Source: Hyphomicrobiales bacterium
GTDB taxonomy: Bacteria; Pseudomonadota; Alphaproteobacteria; Rhizobiales; Rhizobiaceae
Length of the DNA: 40,197 nt
Direction of reading: 5' to 3'
Assembly (NCBI GenBank): GCA_900470805.1
Contig: UCCA01000038.1
Location: 1-40,197, forward strand
The position numbers and the translations under genes were made by a program. Positions 13,429 to 20,248 of the stretch are shown here, piece by piece (the first letter of the stretch is position 1; every line of letters starts with the position of its first letter). The notes below the pieces were generated by a model. That model made no database searches and had not been told where the DNA came from. It was given only the letters and a program-made list of their open reading frames with translations.

Positions 13429-13638
13429 ATGAGCTTAGATCTGCGAATACAGGCGAAAACCCAGAGCATCCTTGAAAGCGAAGCGAGCTTTTATGGTGTC
13501 AACGCCACGGCTGTAGCCAAGGCCATCATCGACAAAGTGGTTGGTGGCGGACTTACCCGCGATGTCCTGCAGGGTGTCGACATGGAGAGCTATCAGGAGC
13601 GCAAGCGTGGCCGTCCAGCGCGGAGGAAGAACCAGTGA
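13429..13638 (+). CDS. Small basic DNA-binding-like protein
   Basis: 69-residue protein. NATAVAKAIIDKVVGGGLTR suggests a short helix-turn-helix, and the C-terminus RKRGRPARRK contains the GRP core of an AT-hook. It probably binds DNA. It is coupled by a GTGA overlap to the RuvC-like gene. No named family. Confidence 0.62.
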   Translation: MSLDLRIQAKTQSILESEASFYGVNATAVAKAIIDKVVGGGLTRDVLQGVDMESYQERKRGRPARRKNQ

Positions 13639-14255
13639 TCGTCATGGGTCTCGACCTCGCAACTCGCTCCGGCTGGGCTGTCCGAGACAGCACCCGACAC
13701 CGTTCATCGATGCAATGCGGCACCTTCACCGTGAAGGAATACGAGTGGGAAGAGAAATACGCCATTGCAGCCAACCTCTTCGATCGACTCCGCAAGGAAT
13801 ACAAGCCTGATTTCGTCTGCATCGAGCGCCCCGAGCATGGTGTTCGCCAGTTCAAGAAGAAGGGCAAGCCGGACCTGACCGGAGTCGAGCAGACGGCCAT
13901 GACTATCAACCCGGCCGCCCTGCAGCTCACGGGCATTGCTGGCGCCATCATCGGCATCTGCCAGATCAAGGCCATCCCCTACGGCACTATCTCCGCCAAC
14001 TCATGGCGTCCTGTCTGCTACGGCAAAGGCGTGAAGCCCCCGGAAGGCAAGGATTGGAAGGACCTGGCTATCGAAATGTGCCAGCGCGAAAGCATCGTCC
14101 TTCCCAACACCAAGGCAGAGCAACGTGATGCGGCCGAAGCAGTCGGCGTCTGCACCTGCTGGCACAAGTCCGACGTTCCCCAGATCGAGTGGATGCAGAA
14201 GCGGTTCATGGATCTGCGCACAGGGGCTTACGAGCAGAAGCGGAGCGCAGCATGA
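13635..14255 (+). CDS. RuvC-like Holliday junction resolvase
   Basis: 206-residue protein of the RNase H-like RuvC family. Catalytic acids: Asp7 in GLDLATRSGWA, Glu64 in VCIERPEH, and Asp165 with Glu168 in QRDAAEA. The GTG start at 13635 has GGAGG eight bases before it and overlaps the previous stop codon; ATG 13644 is the alternative. In phages these enzymes resolve recombination or packaging branches. It works logically with the annealing protein and exonuclease of the left operon. Confidence 0.85.
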   Translation: MIVMGLDLATRSGWAVRDSTRHRSSMQCGTFTVKEYEWEEKYAIAANLFDRLRKEYKPDFVCIERPEHGVRQFKKKGKPDLTGVEQTAMTINPAALQLTGIAGAIIGICQIKAIPYGTISANSWRPVCYGKGVKPPEGKDWKDLAIEMCQRESIVLPNTKAEQRDAAEAVGVCTCWHKSDVPQIEWMQKRFMDLRTGAYEQKRSAA

Positions 14256-14824
14256 GGCTCTTCAACTGGCCTTGGGGCGACCTGCAGCCTCACTCCTACG
14301 ATTTCATCATGTCCGACTTCGCATGGAGCTTCTCGCTCTTCTCCGCAAAAGGAGAGGCCAAGTCCGCCCAGGCTCACTACTCGGTCATGTCGCTCGACGA
14401 CATCAAGGCGCTGCCGGTGCTGGATCTCTGCAAAGAGCATTGCGTCCACTGGATGTGGGCAACGAATCCTATGCTGCCGCAGGCCATCGAGGTGATGAAG
14501 GCGCAGGGCTTCGAATACAAGACCGCTGGCACGTGGCTGAAGACCACCGTCAACGGCAAGATCGCCTTCGGCACCGGCTACATCCTCCGTTCGAGCAATG
14601 AGCCCTTCCTGATCGGCACGCGTGGCAAGCCTAAGACCTCGCGATCCGTCCGCTCCGGATTCACTGGCCTAGCGCGCGAGCATTCCCGCAAGCCTGAGGA
14701 AGCGTATCGCGCCGCCGAGCTGCTGATGCCGAACGCTCGGCGGCTTGAGCTCTACTCCCGCACCAATCGCCCAGGCTGGGACCACTTCGGAAACGAAGCG
14801 GGCAAATTTGGAGAGGCAGCATGA
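14252..14824 (+). CDS. MT-A70-family DNA methyltransferase with altered catalytic motif
   Basis: 190-residue protein of the MT-A70 adenine methyltransferase family: DFIMSDFAWSFSLFS at the N-terminus, then LDDIKALPV, HWMWATNPMLPQAIEVMKAQ, YKTAGTWLKT, the Arg-Ser-Ser-Asn-Glu-Pro-Phe-Leu-Ile-Gly block and RRLELYSR near the end. The order and length fit the family. The catalytic DPPW is replaced by DFAW (residues 22-25), losing both prolines. The enzyme may be inactive or altered. It is coupled by a four-base overlap to the resolvase and to dnaB. It could protect phage DNA from restriction if active. Confidence 0.82.
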   Translation: MRLFNWPWGDLQPHSYDFIMSDFAWSFSLFSAKGEAKSAQAHYSVMSLDDIKALPVLDLCKEHCVHWMWATNPMLPQAIEVMKAQGFEYKTAGTWLKTTVNGKIAFGTGYILRSSNEPFLIGTRGKPKTSRSVRSGFTGLAREHSRKPEEAYRAAELLMPNARRLELYSRTNRPGWDHFGNEAGKFGEAA

Positions 14825-16272
14825 ACGCCCAGATGAGAGACATACACGGCTCACCCATGCTGCCGGATGCAATCGAAGCAGAACAAGCGCTGCTTGGCGC
14901 TCTCCTCATGAAGAATGATTGCATTGAGGCGGTACCGGCCAGCTTCGAACCTCGGTTCTTCGAGGAGGATCTGCATGGCAAGATGTTCAGCGCGATGATT
15001 GAACTGCGAGCCCAGGGCAAGTCGTTCAGCCCGATCACCCTCAAGGGCATGCTTCCGAACCATCAAGTCGGCGGGTTGACCGTCGCCCAGTACATGTCGC
15101 GCCTGATGGGCGATACAGTCGGCTACCTCGGCATTCCGGACTGGTGTGCGGCTATCACCGCCGCCGCGGCTCGCCGAGACCTGCATGGGATAGCGGATGA
15201 CCTTCGCCAGATCGCGTTCGAGGACGAGCTGAGTATCCCAGGCGATATAGCGGTGCTCCGTCAGCGCCTCGCTGATGTCACACAGAGCCTCGCTGGTGAG
15301 CAGTCGTCGTTCTCTCTAGCGGACGCCATCGACAGTTCCTTCGATGCTGTCAACGACGCGTCTCGCGGCAAGAAGACAGAAGGACTGGATCCCGGCATTC
15401 CTGAGATCATGCAGCTAACCGGCCCATGGCAGAAAGGCCAGCTCATCATCATCGGCGGAGGCGTGAAACAGGGCAAGACCGCCTTGGCCATGCAATGCAT
15501 GTTTGAGATAGCCAAGAAGGACTCTGTGTTTCTCTACAGTGGCGAAATGACAGTCAAGCAGATCATTATGCGCGAACAGGCCCGCCGCACCGGCATATCG
15601 GCCCGCCAGCAGCAGCGCGGACGAGTATCCGATCAGGAAGTCCAGATGCTTCTTGAGGCCGGTGTCGAGATCAAGCGCTCAAAGCACATAGAGATCGACT
15701 GCCGCAAGATGACGCTCGACCAGATCGGCCGCAAGGCAAAGGCCCTCAAGCGCTCTCACGGAATCGGCGCTGTCTTCATCGACCACATCGGCAAGATCCA
15801 GTGGGAAGGCAAGATGCAGTACGAGGATGAGTTCAAGCAGGGACAGATCGCCACGTCCAAGCTGAAAGACTTGGCCATGGATCTCGATATCCCGGTGGTC
15901 GCGCTCACTCACCTGAAGAAGTCGGCATTCCAAGAGTATCAGGGCAGCACCATCGAGAAGCGCCTGCGCGCTGTCCTCAACCGTCGCCCGACCTATCGCG
16001 ACCTCATCGGCAACATGGATAAGGACGCCGACCAGGTGATTATTCCATTCCAGCCGCGGCCGATCCTCGCCGGCATGGAGCCAGGAGAAGGCTCGAACGA
16101 CTGGGCCGTCTGGAAGGCGCTGATGGACGAGACAGAGGGTAAGGCCGAGATCCTGCTTTCCCTGTCGCGTGAGAGCGAGTTTCCCCGCCGCCGCGACATC
16201 GCATGGGACGGCAACTCCACCAGCTACGGCATGAACTACAAGGCGCAGCAGAACAACCGGGAGCTTTTCTAG
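14821..16272 (+). CDS. dnaB: Replicative DNA helicase (DnaB family)
   Basis: 483-residue hexameric-helicase-type protein. The N-terminal domain (PDAIEAEQALLGALLMKNDC and onward, to about 110) is that of DnaB. The RecA-like ATPase domain has Walker A GGGVKQGKT near 212-220, SGEM shortly after, and the Walker B region AVFIDHIGKIQ. Length and order fit bacterial and phage DnaB. It would unwind the phage origin together with host primase. It starts four bases inside the end of the methyltransferase gene. Function is clear. Confidence 0.93.
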   Translation: MNAQMRDIHGSPMLPDAIEAEQALLGALLMKNDCIEAVPASFEPRFFEEDLHGKMFSAMIELRAQGKSFSPITLKGMLPNHQVGGLTVAQYMSRLMGDTVGYLGIPDWCAAITAAAARRDLHGIADDLRQIAFEDELSIPGDIAVLRQRLADVTQSLAGEQSSFSLADAIDSSFDAVNDASRGKKTEGLDPGIPEIMQLTGPWQKGQLIIIGGGVKQGKTALAMQCMFEIAKKDSVFLYSGEMTVKQIIMREQARRTGISARQQQRGRVSDQEVQMLLEAGVEIKRSKHIEIDCRKMTLDQIGRKAKALKRSHGIGAVFIDHIGKIQWEGKMQYEDEFKQGQIATSKLKDLAMDLDIPVVALTHLKKSAFQEYQGSTIEKRLRAVLNRRPTYRDLIGNMDKDADQVIIPFQPRPILAGMEPGEGSNDWAVWKALMDETEGKAEILLSLSRESEFPRRRDIAWDGNSTSYGMNYKAQQNNRELF

Positions 16273-16575
16273 ATGGCCAACCGTTTTGACGCGGGGACGA
16301 TCCGCACCCCTCACGGGTTCATAGCTTATTACCGCTGTGTCCACGAGGCAGAGAACAGAGTGCTTCGCAACGGCCGGCACGACATCACCTTTGGGACCGA
16401 AGCAGAAGCGCTCAAGGCGGCCAAGGATGCCCTGCTTGGCTATCTGAACTCACCGATCGTCGGGATTTCAGCCATGGGCGGCAATGTGAAGCAAGCCAAG
16501 TTCGCATCGGCAGAGCGCAAGCTGTTCAAAAAAGGCCGCATGATAGCGGTCGAGACCAAGGGAGTATCGGCATGA
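16273..16575 (+). CDS. Hypothetical protein between helicase and DnaA-like gene
   Basis: 100-residue basic protein (ITFGTEAEALKAAKDALLGY, later KLFKKGRMIAVETKG). No family was recognised. Its ATG follows the dnaB stop codon directly and its end overlaps the next gene by four bases, so it belongs to the replication operon. Confidence 0.65.
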   Translation: MANRFDAGTIRTPHGFIAYYRCVHEAENRVLRNGRHDITFGTEAEALKAAKDALLGYLNSPIVGISAMGGNVKQAKFASAERKLFKKGRMIAVETKGVSA

Positions 16576-17081
16576 ACCAGGCTCAACAGTATCAGACCAT
16601 TCGCGCCAGATTGGTCGACCCGCCTGTAAAATTGACCCGTGAGGCTCTTCAGGAACGAGATGACAAGATTGCCTCGCTGAAGCGCACAATCCGCGTCCAC
16701 GAGCAAATGCAGGACCAGAAGCAGGCCATTATCGACAACCTGCGCCAGCAGATCGAAATTGCTGCGGAGGCCGAGAGCCGGCTTGTGAAAGAATTGCGCA
16801 AGGCGAAGATGACCGTCGCCACACCTCCCAAGGGCGAGACCGCTGCCGATATCGTGGTCGATGACGTTCTGACGCAGTGGCCGCACCTCACCAAGGACCA
16901 CATCAAAAACAACTCCCGCAAGGCGGCTGACATCGTCGCGGCGAGGCATTCCTGCATCATAGCCCTGGCTACTCGGGTTCCTGACATGTCGTATGGTGAA
17001 ATAGCCCGGTATCTCGGCGTCAATCAGTCGACCATCAAGTATGCGATGACGGAAGGCCGGTTGGCGAAGGGGGAATATTGA
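16572..17081 (+). CDS. DnaA domain IV-like HTH protein with coiled coil
   Basis: 169-residue protein. Residues about 20-80 form a coiled coil (LKRTIRVHEQMQDQKQAIID). The last 60 residues (ARHSCIIALATRVPDMSYGE, then IARYLGVNQSTIKYAM) follow the DnaA C-terminal DNA-binding domain, with NQST in place of the usual DHST. It probably binds phage DNA, either as an origin-recognition partner for the helicase two genes upstream or as a regulator. No ATPase domain is present. It is coupled by a TTGA overlap to the next gene. Confidence 0.7.
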   Translation: MNQAQQYQTIRARLVDPPVKLTREALQERDDKIASLKRTIRVHEQMQDQKQAIIDNLRQQIEIAAEAESRLVKELRKAKMTVATPPKGETAADIVVDDVLTQWPHLTKDHIKNNSRKAADIVAARHSCIIALATRVPDMSYGEIARYLGVNQSTIKYAMTEGRLAKGEY

Positions 17082-17497
17082 GCAAAGGCAGGCTCGACGC
17101 GCTCCTCGACGGGCTCGGCATCAAGCTGGTGCCGGTCTACCGACGTCGTGCGGCCGCGCAAAGCCATGCCCGTGGGACCATGCACGAGATCCGCAACCAA
17201 TATGGCGATGGGCACCTCGTCATGACCCTCCGTTGCATCCGCCAGACCAAGAACAACAGGGACGAGCTGTGGAGCGAAACCATAGGCGCCATCTCTGATA
17301 TACTGATCCAGCGCCCAGATTGGGCCATAGAACGCGCTGGAGACGTTCTGGACGCCTTCGATGCCATATCCCTCGGCGTTCTTCGAGGCAAAGCTGTACG
17401 CCTTCGCCCGTGGCCAGTACGGGCAACCCTTCGAACCATGATCTATCAATGCCTGGAGGCTATCCTTGATGAACCAGAACAGCGCCTTGCGGTCTGA
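17078..17497 (+). CDS. Hypothetical protein of rhizobial phages
   Basis: 139-residue protein with a TTG start at 17078, which overlaps the previous stop codon and has GGGGG just upstream; the next methionine is 34 residues in. Seen are RCIRQTKNNRDELWSETIGA and LDAFDAISLGVLRGKAVRLR. I recall similar proteins in rhizobial prophages but no function. It overlaps the DUF6362 gene by 29 bases. Confidence 0.68.
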   Translation: MSKGRLDALLDGLGIKLVPVYRRRAAAQSHARGTMHEIRNQYGDGHLVMTLRCIRQTKNNRDELWSETIGAISDILIQRPDWAIERAGDVLDAFDAISLGVLRGKAVRLRPWPVRATLRTMIYQCLEAILDEPEQRLAV

Positions 17498-18128
17498 ACT
17501 ATCCGAGCAAGCGGCATCAATTGCCGACACCAGCCTCATTGTTCGGGCTCGGTTCGTCGAGGCGGCCGACACACTGCTGCATGTCGATGTGCGCGGCCTG
17601 CGTCCGGCAGCCCTTAAAGGTTTCTGGCCCGAGCACATCCTCGACTATAAGGAGGTGAGGCTTCGGTACCGCCCAACGTCCGCCGCCATATCCCGTGCCG
17701 AAGAAGTCATGTACGGTTGGCTGCTGGAGCACGTGACGGATGAAGAGCGCCGCATCCTTCTCGGCAAGTGGGCCATGTGCCTCGCGGCGCCTCATATCAG
17801 CGGGTCGTTCCGCGATTTCTGCCTGAAAACTGCGCGAGTTCGTAGGACAGCAGAACGTCATCTTCACAATGAGTTCCAAAGCATTTCCAGCGCGCTAGTT
17901 AATTTCGCTCAATCGTTACACGAGCCCGACTGGTCGAGGGTGTCGCCAATGATGCCGAATTCATCTACTGATTTGGATAAGGTTAGAACACCTGTAGCCA
18001 AGAGCGAAACGCACTGGCTGCCGGCAGACGCCAAGCCCTACCATGACCCCGATAGCCCGGAACTCGCAGCGCTGATCAAGCGGCTGCAGAAGGCCAATCG
18101 GAAGCGCCGGGGGAGCAAAGCAGCATAG
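17469..18128 (+). CDS. DUF6362-like protein
   Basis: 219-residue protein. VRARFVEAADTLLHVDVRGL, then a WPEH region, RPTSAAISRAEEVMYGWLLE and DEERRILLGKWA match the layout of DUF6362 phage proteins, which end in a sigma-like helix-turn-helix. Here that part reads RDFCLKTARVRRTAERHLHN. The C-terminus adds a Pro/Ser-rich linker and a basic end. By analogy it may be a late-gene or packaging regulator; this is inference. ATG 17469 has GGAGG nine bases upstream. It is the last gene before the noncoding locus, a fitting place for a regulator of the late genes. Confidence 0.68.
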   Translation: MNQNSALRSELSEQAASIADTSLIVRARFVEAADTLLHVDVRGLRPAALKGFWPEHILDYKEVRLRYRPTSAAISRAEEVMYGWLLEHVTDEERRILLGKWAMCLAAPHISGSFRDFCLKTARVRRTAERHLHNEFQSISSALVNFAQSLHEPDWSRVSPMMPNSSTDLDKVRTPVAKSETHWLPADAKPYHDPDSPELAALIKRLQKANRKRRGSKAA

Positions 18129-18145
18129 GCGACGGCCGCCGAAGA

Positions 18146-18214
18146 TAGCCGTAGTCGGTTAAGGGTGGCTGCAAAGTCCTCGTGAGAGCCTCGCCCGAAA
18201 GGGTCCGACTAGGG
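18146..18214 (+). ncRNA. Candidate three-way-junction RNA
   Basis: TAGTCGG (about 18152-18158) pairs with CCGACTA (about 18205-18211). Inside lie GGCT/AGCC and CCC-GAAA-GGG, which gives a closed three-way junction with a GNRA tetraloop. No gene frame fits here. The fold is by eye; no known riboswitch class was recognised. Confidence 0.35.
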
Positions 18215-18225
18215 CAAGCAACAGA

Positions 18226-18272
18226 ACCCGCCACGCCTCTCCATGGAAGCGCACCCCGGCGGGTCTTTATCG
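18226..18272 (+). terminator. Hairpin with TCTTTATCG tail (copy 1)
   Basis: ACCCGCC (18226-18232) pairs perfectly with GGCGGGT (18258-18264) and is followed by CTTTATCG. The loop is 25 bases. It is a likely intrinsic terminator with an interrupted T-run. Confidence 0.55.
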
Positions 18273-18303
18273 CACAGGTGAAACGCTGGACCTACGAGGC
18301 CCA

Positions 18304-18342
18304 GCCCGGCCATCAGTTAGCAAGGTGGTCGGGTCTTTATCG
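18304..18342 (+). terminator. Hairpin with TCTTTATCG tail (copy 2), with alternative pairing
   Basis: GCCCGGCC (18304-18311) pairs with GGTCGGGT (18327-18334), with two G-T pairs, followed by CTTTATCG. The bases GGTCGG of its right arm can instead pair with CCGACC at 18439-18444, and the following GGGAAGGCGG (18342-18351) pairs perfectly with CCGCCTTCCC (18431-18440). The two folds exclude each other, as in a terminator switch. Confidence 0.45.
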
Positions 18343-18449
18343 GGAAGGCGGATGGAAGGACTAGGGAGCAATGTGCTCGCGGGACCGTTCAATCCTATGC
18401 CATCAGGCGTTGGCCAAGTGAAAGCTCCTGCCGCCTTCCCGACCAATAC

Positions 18450-18464
18450 ACCGGATAATCCGGT
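18450..18464. promoter_or_regulatory. Perfect 15-base palindrome, possible operator
   Basis: ACCGGAT-A-ATCCGGT is a perfect inverted repeat just upstream of the late accessory genes. It could be a protein-binding site or a small hairpin. Confidence 0.35.
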
Positions 18465-18472
18465 CTATTCCC

Positions 18473-18507
18473 AGCCCGCCCGGTTCGCCGAGGCGGGCTT
18501 TCTCGTT
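18473..18507 (+). terminator. Intrinsic terminator before late accessory genes
   Basis: AGCCCGCC (18473-18480) pairs perfectly with GGCGGGCT (18492-18499), loop of 11 bases, followed by TTCTCGTT. It is the third terminator-like hairpin in 280 bases. Confidence 0.6.
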
Positions 18508-18530
18508 CAACCAAGCAGAAAGGAAAGAGC

Positions 18531-18842
18531 ATGCGCATTATCCGAAGTTTCCTCTGCGCTGGCCTCGCCATGATGGCGATGGCTGTATGCGCAGCGATGC
18601 CAGCCGCCGCCGCGGTCCCGATCGAGGTCGGTGCTATCGTCCAGCCCATGACGGCCAAGGAATATCCGGCGCCGGCCATTGCTATCGTCCATGAAGACGT
18701 TGCCATGCTGCCGAGCGTGATGCCAGCAGTCGAGGGCGATGGCGGCGGACGAAGTTTCATCGCCGACAGCAGCCGATCCTTTGCCAGCACCTCCGCACCG
18801 ATCACGGTCTACCAGCATATCGACCCCGACATCGCTGTCTGA
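18531..18842 (+). CDS. Exported hypothetical protein
   Basis: 103-residue protein with a clear signal peptide: MRIIRSFLCAGLAMMAMAVC and a cleavage-like stretch of alanines (PAAAAV) near residue 28. The mature part is Ala/Ser/Pro rich with no family known to me. AAGGAAAG precedes the ATG. A long frame on the opposite strand runs through it but lacks these features. It may be a lysogenic-conversion or envelope protein. Confidence 0.6.
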   Translation: MRIIRSFLCAGLAMMAMAVCAAMPAAAAVPIEVGAIVQPMTAKEYPAPAIAIVHEDVAMLPSVMPAVEGDGGGRSFIADSSRSFASTSAPITVYQHIDPDIAV

Positions 18843-18852
18843 CACCGATAAT

Positions 18853-18881
18853 GGAGGAGAGGCCCACACTGGCCTCCCTCC
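18853..18881 (+). other. Strong hairpin before the Acb2-like gene
   Basis: GGAGGAGAGGCC (18853-18864) pairs with GGCCTCCCTCC (18871-18881): eleven pairs with one bulged A and a six-base loop. No T-run follows. It may set the expression of the next gene. Confidence 0.45.
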
Positions 18882-18938
18882 GATGTCGATCTCTGCTTCC
18901 TCACCCGAGGGCGAAGACATCCACATCAGGAGAGCGTG

Positions 18939-19154
18939 ATGCATTCCAGCACCTTCGAGTATCTCAAGCCGACCGATGCCCAGATAAGCCAGATGGCGCG
19001 CGTCCGTGAGGCTGTGGCCACGTGCTGTGGCGTTCTTCAAGCCGACATGCCGGATGGTCCTGACAAGACCTACACCATCCGCAAGCTCCGTGAGGTGGGT
19101 ATGTGGGCGAACGTTGCCATCACTCGCAATCCTGACGGCTCGCCCCGCGCCTAA
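18939..19154 (+). CDS. Acb2/Tad1-type small protein, possible anti-CBASS nucleotide sponge
   Basis: 71-residue helical protein. The order FEYLKPTDAQ, DKTYTIRKLREV, MWANVAITRN matches, from memory, the small phage family now grouped with Acb2/Tad1 hairpin domains (formerly DUF7681), whose signature is the MWANxxIxR block. Acb2 proteins form hexamers that trap cyclic di- and trinucleotides and so silence CBASS or Thoeris defence. Candidate ligand-contact residues here are Tyr8 and Lys43; this is inferred. AGGAGA precedes ATG 18939. The place among small accessory genes suits a counter-defence gene. Not all family members are shown to be sponges. Confidence 0.6.
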   Translation: MHSSTFEYLKPTDAQISQMARVREAVATCCGVLQADMPDGPDKTYTIRKLREVGMWANVAITRNPDGSPRA

Positions 19155-19193
19155 ACCCCTCCGCCCCATAGGCGAGATACATGGAGAACTGGG

Positions 19194-19541
19194 ATGACCC
19201 TCAGCGAATTCAAAGCATGGTTCGAAGGCTTCTCCGAGATCATGGAAGGCCCGCCGAACGAAAAGCAGTGGAAGCGTATCAAGGCCCGCGTGGCTGAGAT
19301 CAACGGCGTGGCAGTCACCAAGACCGTTTTCGTCGACCGGTATGTTCCGACCCCGTGGCGCCCGTACTGGGGCCTTGACTGCGTTGGCATGAACATGGGT
19401 GTCGGAGTCAGTGGTGCAGCCATGAGCGCCGTTGGCAAGTCTTCCATGCCAAGCATCGAGAGTAACAACGGGCAGTTCGACAGCCATAACGCCATGCTCG
19501 ATCTCGGCCGCGCTGAGTACAGCGCCATCTTTGACGCATGA
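19194..19541 (+). CDS. Hypothetical protein of rhizobial phages
   Basis: 115-residue protein. MTLSEFKAWFEGFSEIMEGP, then PNEKQWKRIKARVAEING and VFVDRYVPTPW, is a pattern that I recall from many rhizobial prophages, always without known function. GGAGAACTGGG precedes the ATG. The end overlaps the small lipoprotein gene by four bases, so the two may work together. Confidence 0.72.
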   Translation: MTLSEFKAWFEGFSEIMEGPPNEKQWKRIKARVAEINGVAVTKTVFVDRYVPTPWRPYWGLDCVGMNMGVGVSGAAMSAVGKSSMPSIESNNGQFDSHNAMLDLGRAEYSAIFDA

Positions 19542-19666
19542 CCCGCTCTATCCTCATCCTCTCCCTCATCACCATAGGCGTGGTAATCGCTGCGCACTTC
19601 CTGTCTGGGTGCCAAGGGTACCAACCACCTGGTCAGGATCTGTGGCTCGCGCTGCCGAGGAAGTAA
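19538..19666 (+). CDS. Small lipoprotein
   Basis: 42-residue peptide: a hydrophobic signal stretch (ILILSLITIGVVIAAHF) followed by the lipobox LSGC, leaving a mature peptide of about 20 residues. It should be lipid-anchored in the cell envelope. The ATGA overlap with the preceding gene supports translation. It may be an entry-exclusion or host-envelope peptide; it is too far from the lysis genes to be the obvious o-spanin, which lies at 39780. Confidence 0.6.
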   Translation: MTRSILILSLITIGVVIAAHFLSGCQGYQPPGQDLWLALPRK

Positions 19667-19687
19667 CAACCCAACCGGAGAACTGAC

Positions 19688-20026
19688 ATGATGTACACTG
19701 ATAGCGAATACGCGCAGGCAGTCCGCAGTGGTGGACTTATCGGCGGACGGACAGGTCCCGCCACGGATACCCCCGGCGCATCTTCCGCCCCTACGTCAAT
19801 GAGCGTTGCTGGCCGTGCGCTCGAAGACGCCCGAGCGCTGGCTTTCCGCGTATTCAGCATGGTTGATCGGCTTTGCGGCTGCACGCCTCAGGCAGTCGGC
19901 TCCGATGGCAAGGACAGCCCCGCCCAGTCCGTATTCGACAGCCTCAAGCGCGATGCGCAGCGCACTCTCGAAGTCCTGCGGGAAGCTGAAAGCCAGTTGG
20001 ATCGCCTTGAGCGCGAACTCCCGTAG
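19688..20026 (+). CDS. Hypothetical helical protein
   Basis: 112-residue protein. The first half is Gly/Thr/Ser rich and loose; the second is helical (RALEDARALAFRVFSMVDRL, then DAQRTLEVLREAESQLDRLE). GGAG lies seven bases before the ATG. No family is named, but similar short proteins with a DRLCG-type helix stand before terminase genes in other phages, as I recall. Confidence 0.62.
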   Translation: MMYTDSEYAQAVRSGGLIGGRTGPATDTPGASSAPTSMSVAGRALEDARALAFRVFSMVDRLCGCTPQAVGSDGKDSPAQSVFDSLKRDAQRTLEVLREAESQLDRLERELP

Positions 20027-20092
20027 AACAAAACGGCGAGCGCCCTCGGCTCAGTAGAAATTATCTTGCGCAATTTGCAAAGGAATAGCCCG

Positions 20093-20242
20093 ATGCTTGG
20101 AACGATTTTGCTAATCGTGCTGATTTTGGCCCTTCTGGGCGCTCTCCCCAACTGGGGATACACCACAGGCTACGGCCCATCCGGCGCTCTCGGCCTCGTG
20201 CTCGTCGTTGTGATTGTCTTAGTGTTGCTGGGGCGGGTGTGA
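20093..20242 (+). CDS. DUF3309 membrane peptide
   Basis: 49-residue peptide with two membrane helices around a short loop: MLGTILLIVLILALLGALPN, then WGYTTGYGPSGALGL and a second hydrophobic run ending LLGRV. This is the DUF3309 pattern (LLGALPxW...GYGPSGxxG...LLGR), common in alphaproteobacterial chromosomes and some phages. The function is unknown. AGGA precedes the ATG. It stops six bases before the terminase small subunit. Confidence 0.72.
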   Translation: MLGTILLIVLILALLGALPNWGYTTGYGPSGALGLVLVVVIVLVLLGRV

Positions 20243-20248
20243 GGCTCA

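Noticed and set aside
18146..18214. tRNA gene or hammerhead ribozyme
   Set aside because: No T-loop or acceptor stem for a tRNA and no CUGANGA core for a hammerhead.
18182..18573. Two short plus-strand frames inside the noncoding locus
   Set aside because: No ribosome sites, low-quality protein sequence and strong overlap with hairpins.
18507..19487. Minus-strand frame of 326 residues
   Set aside because: It is the antisense of four better-supported plus-strand genes with ribosome sites and known patterns. Long antisense frames are common in GC-rich DNA.
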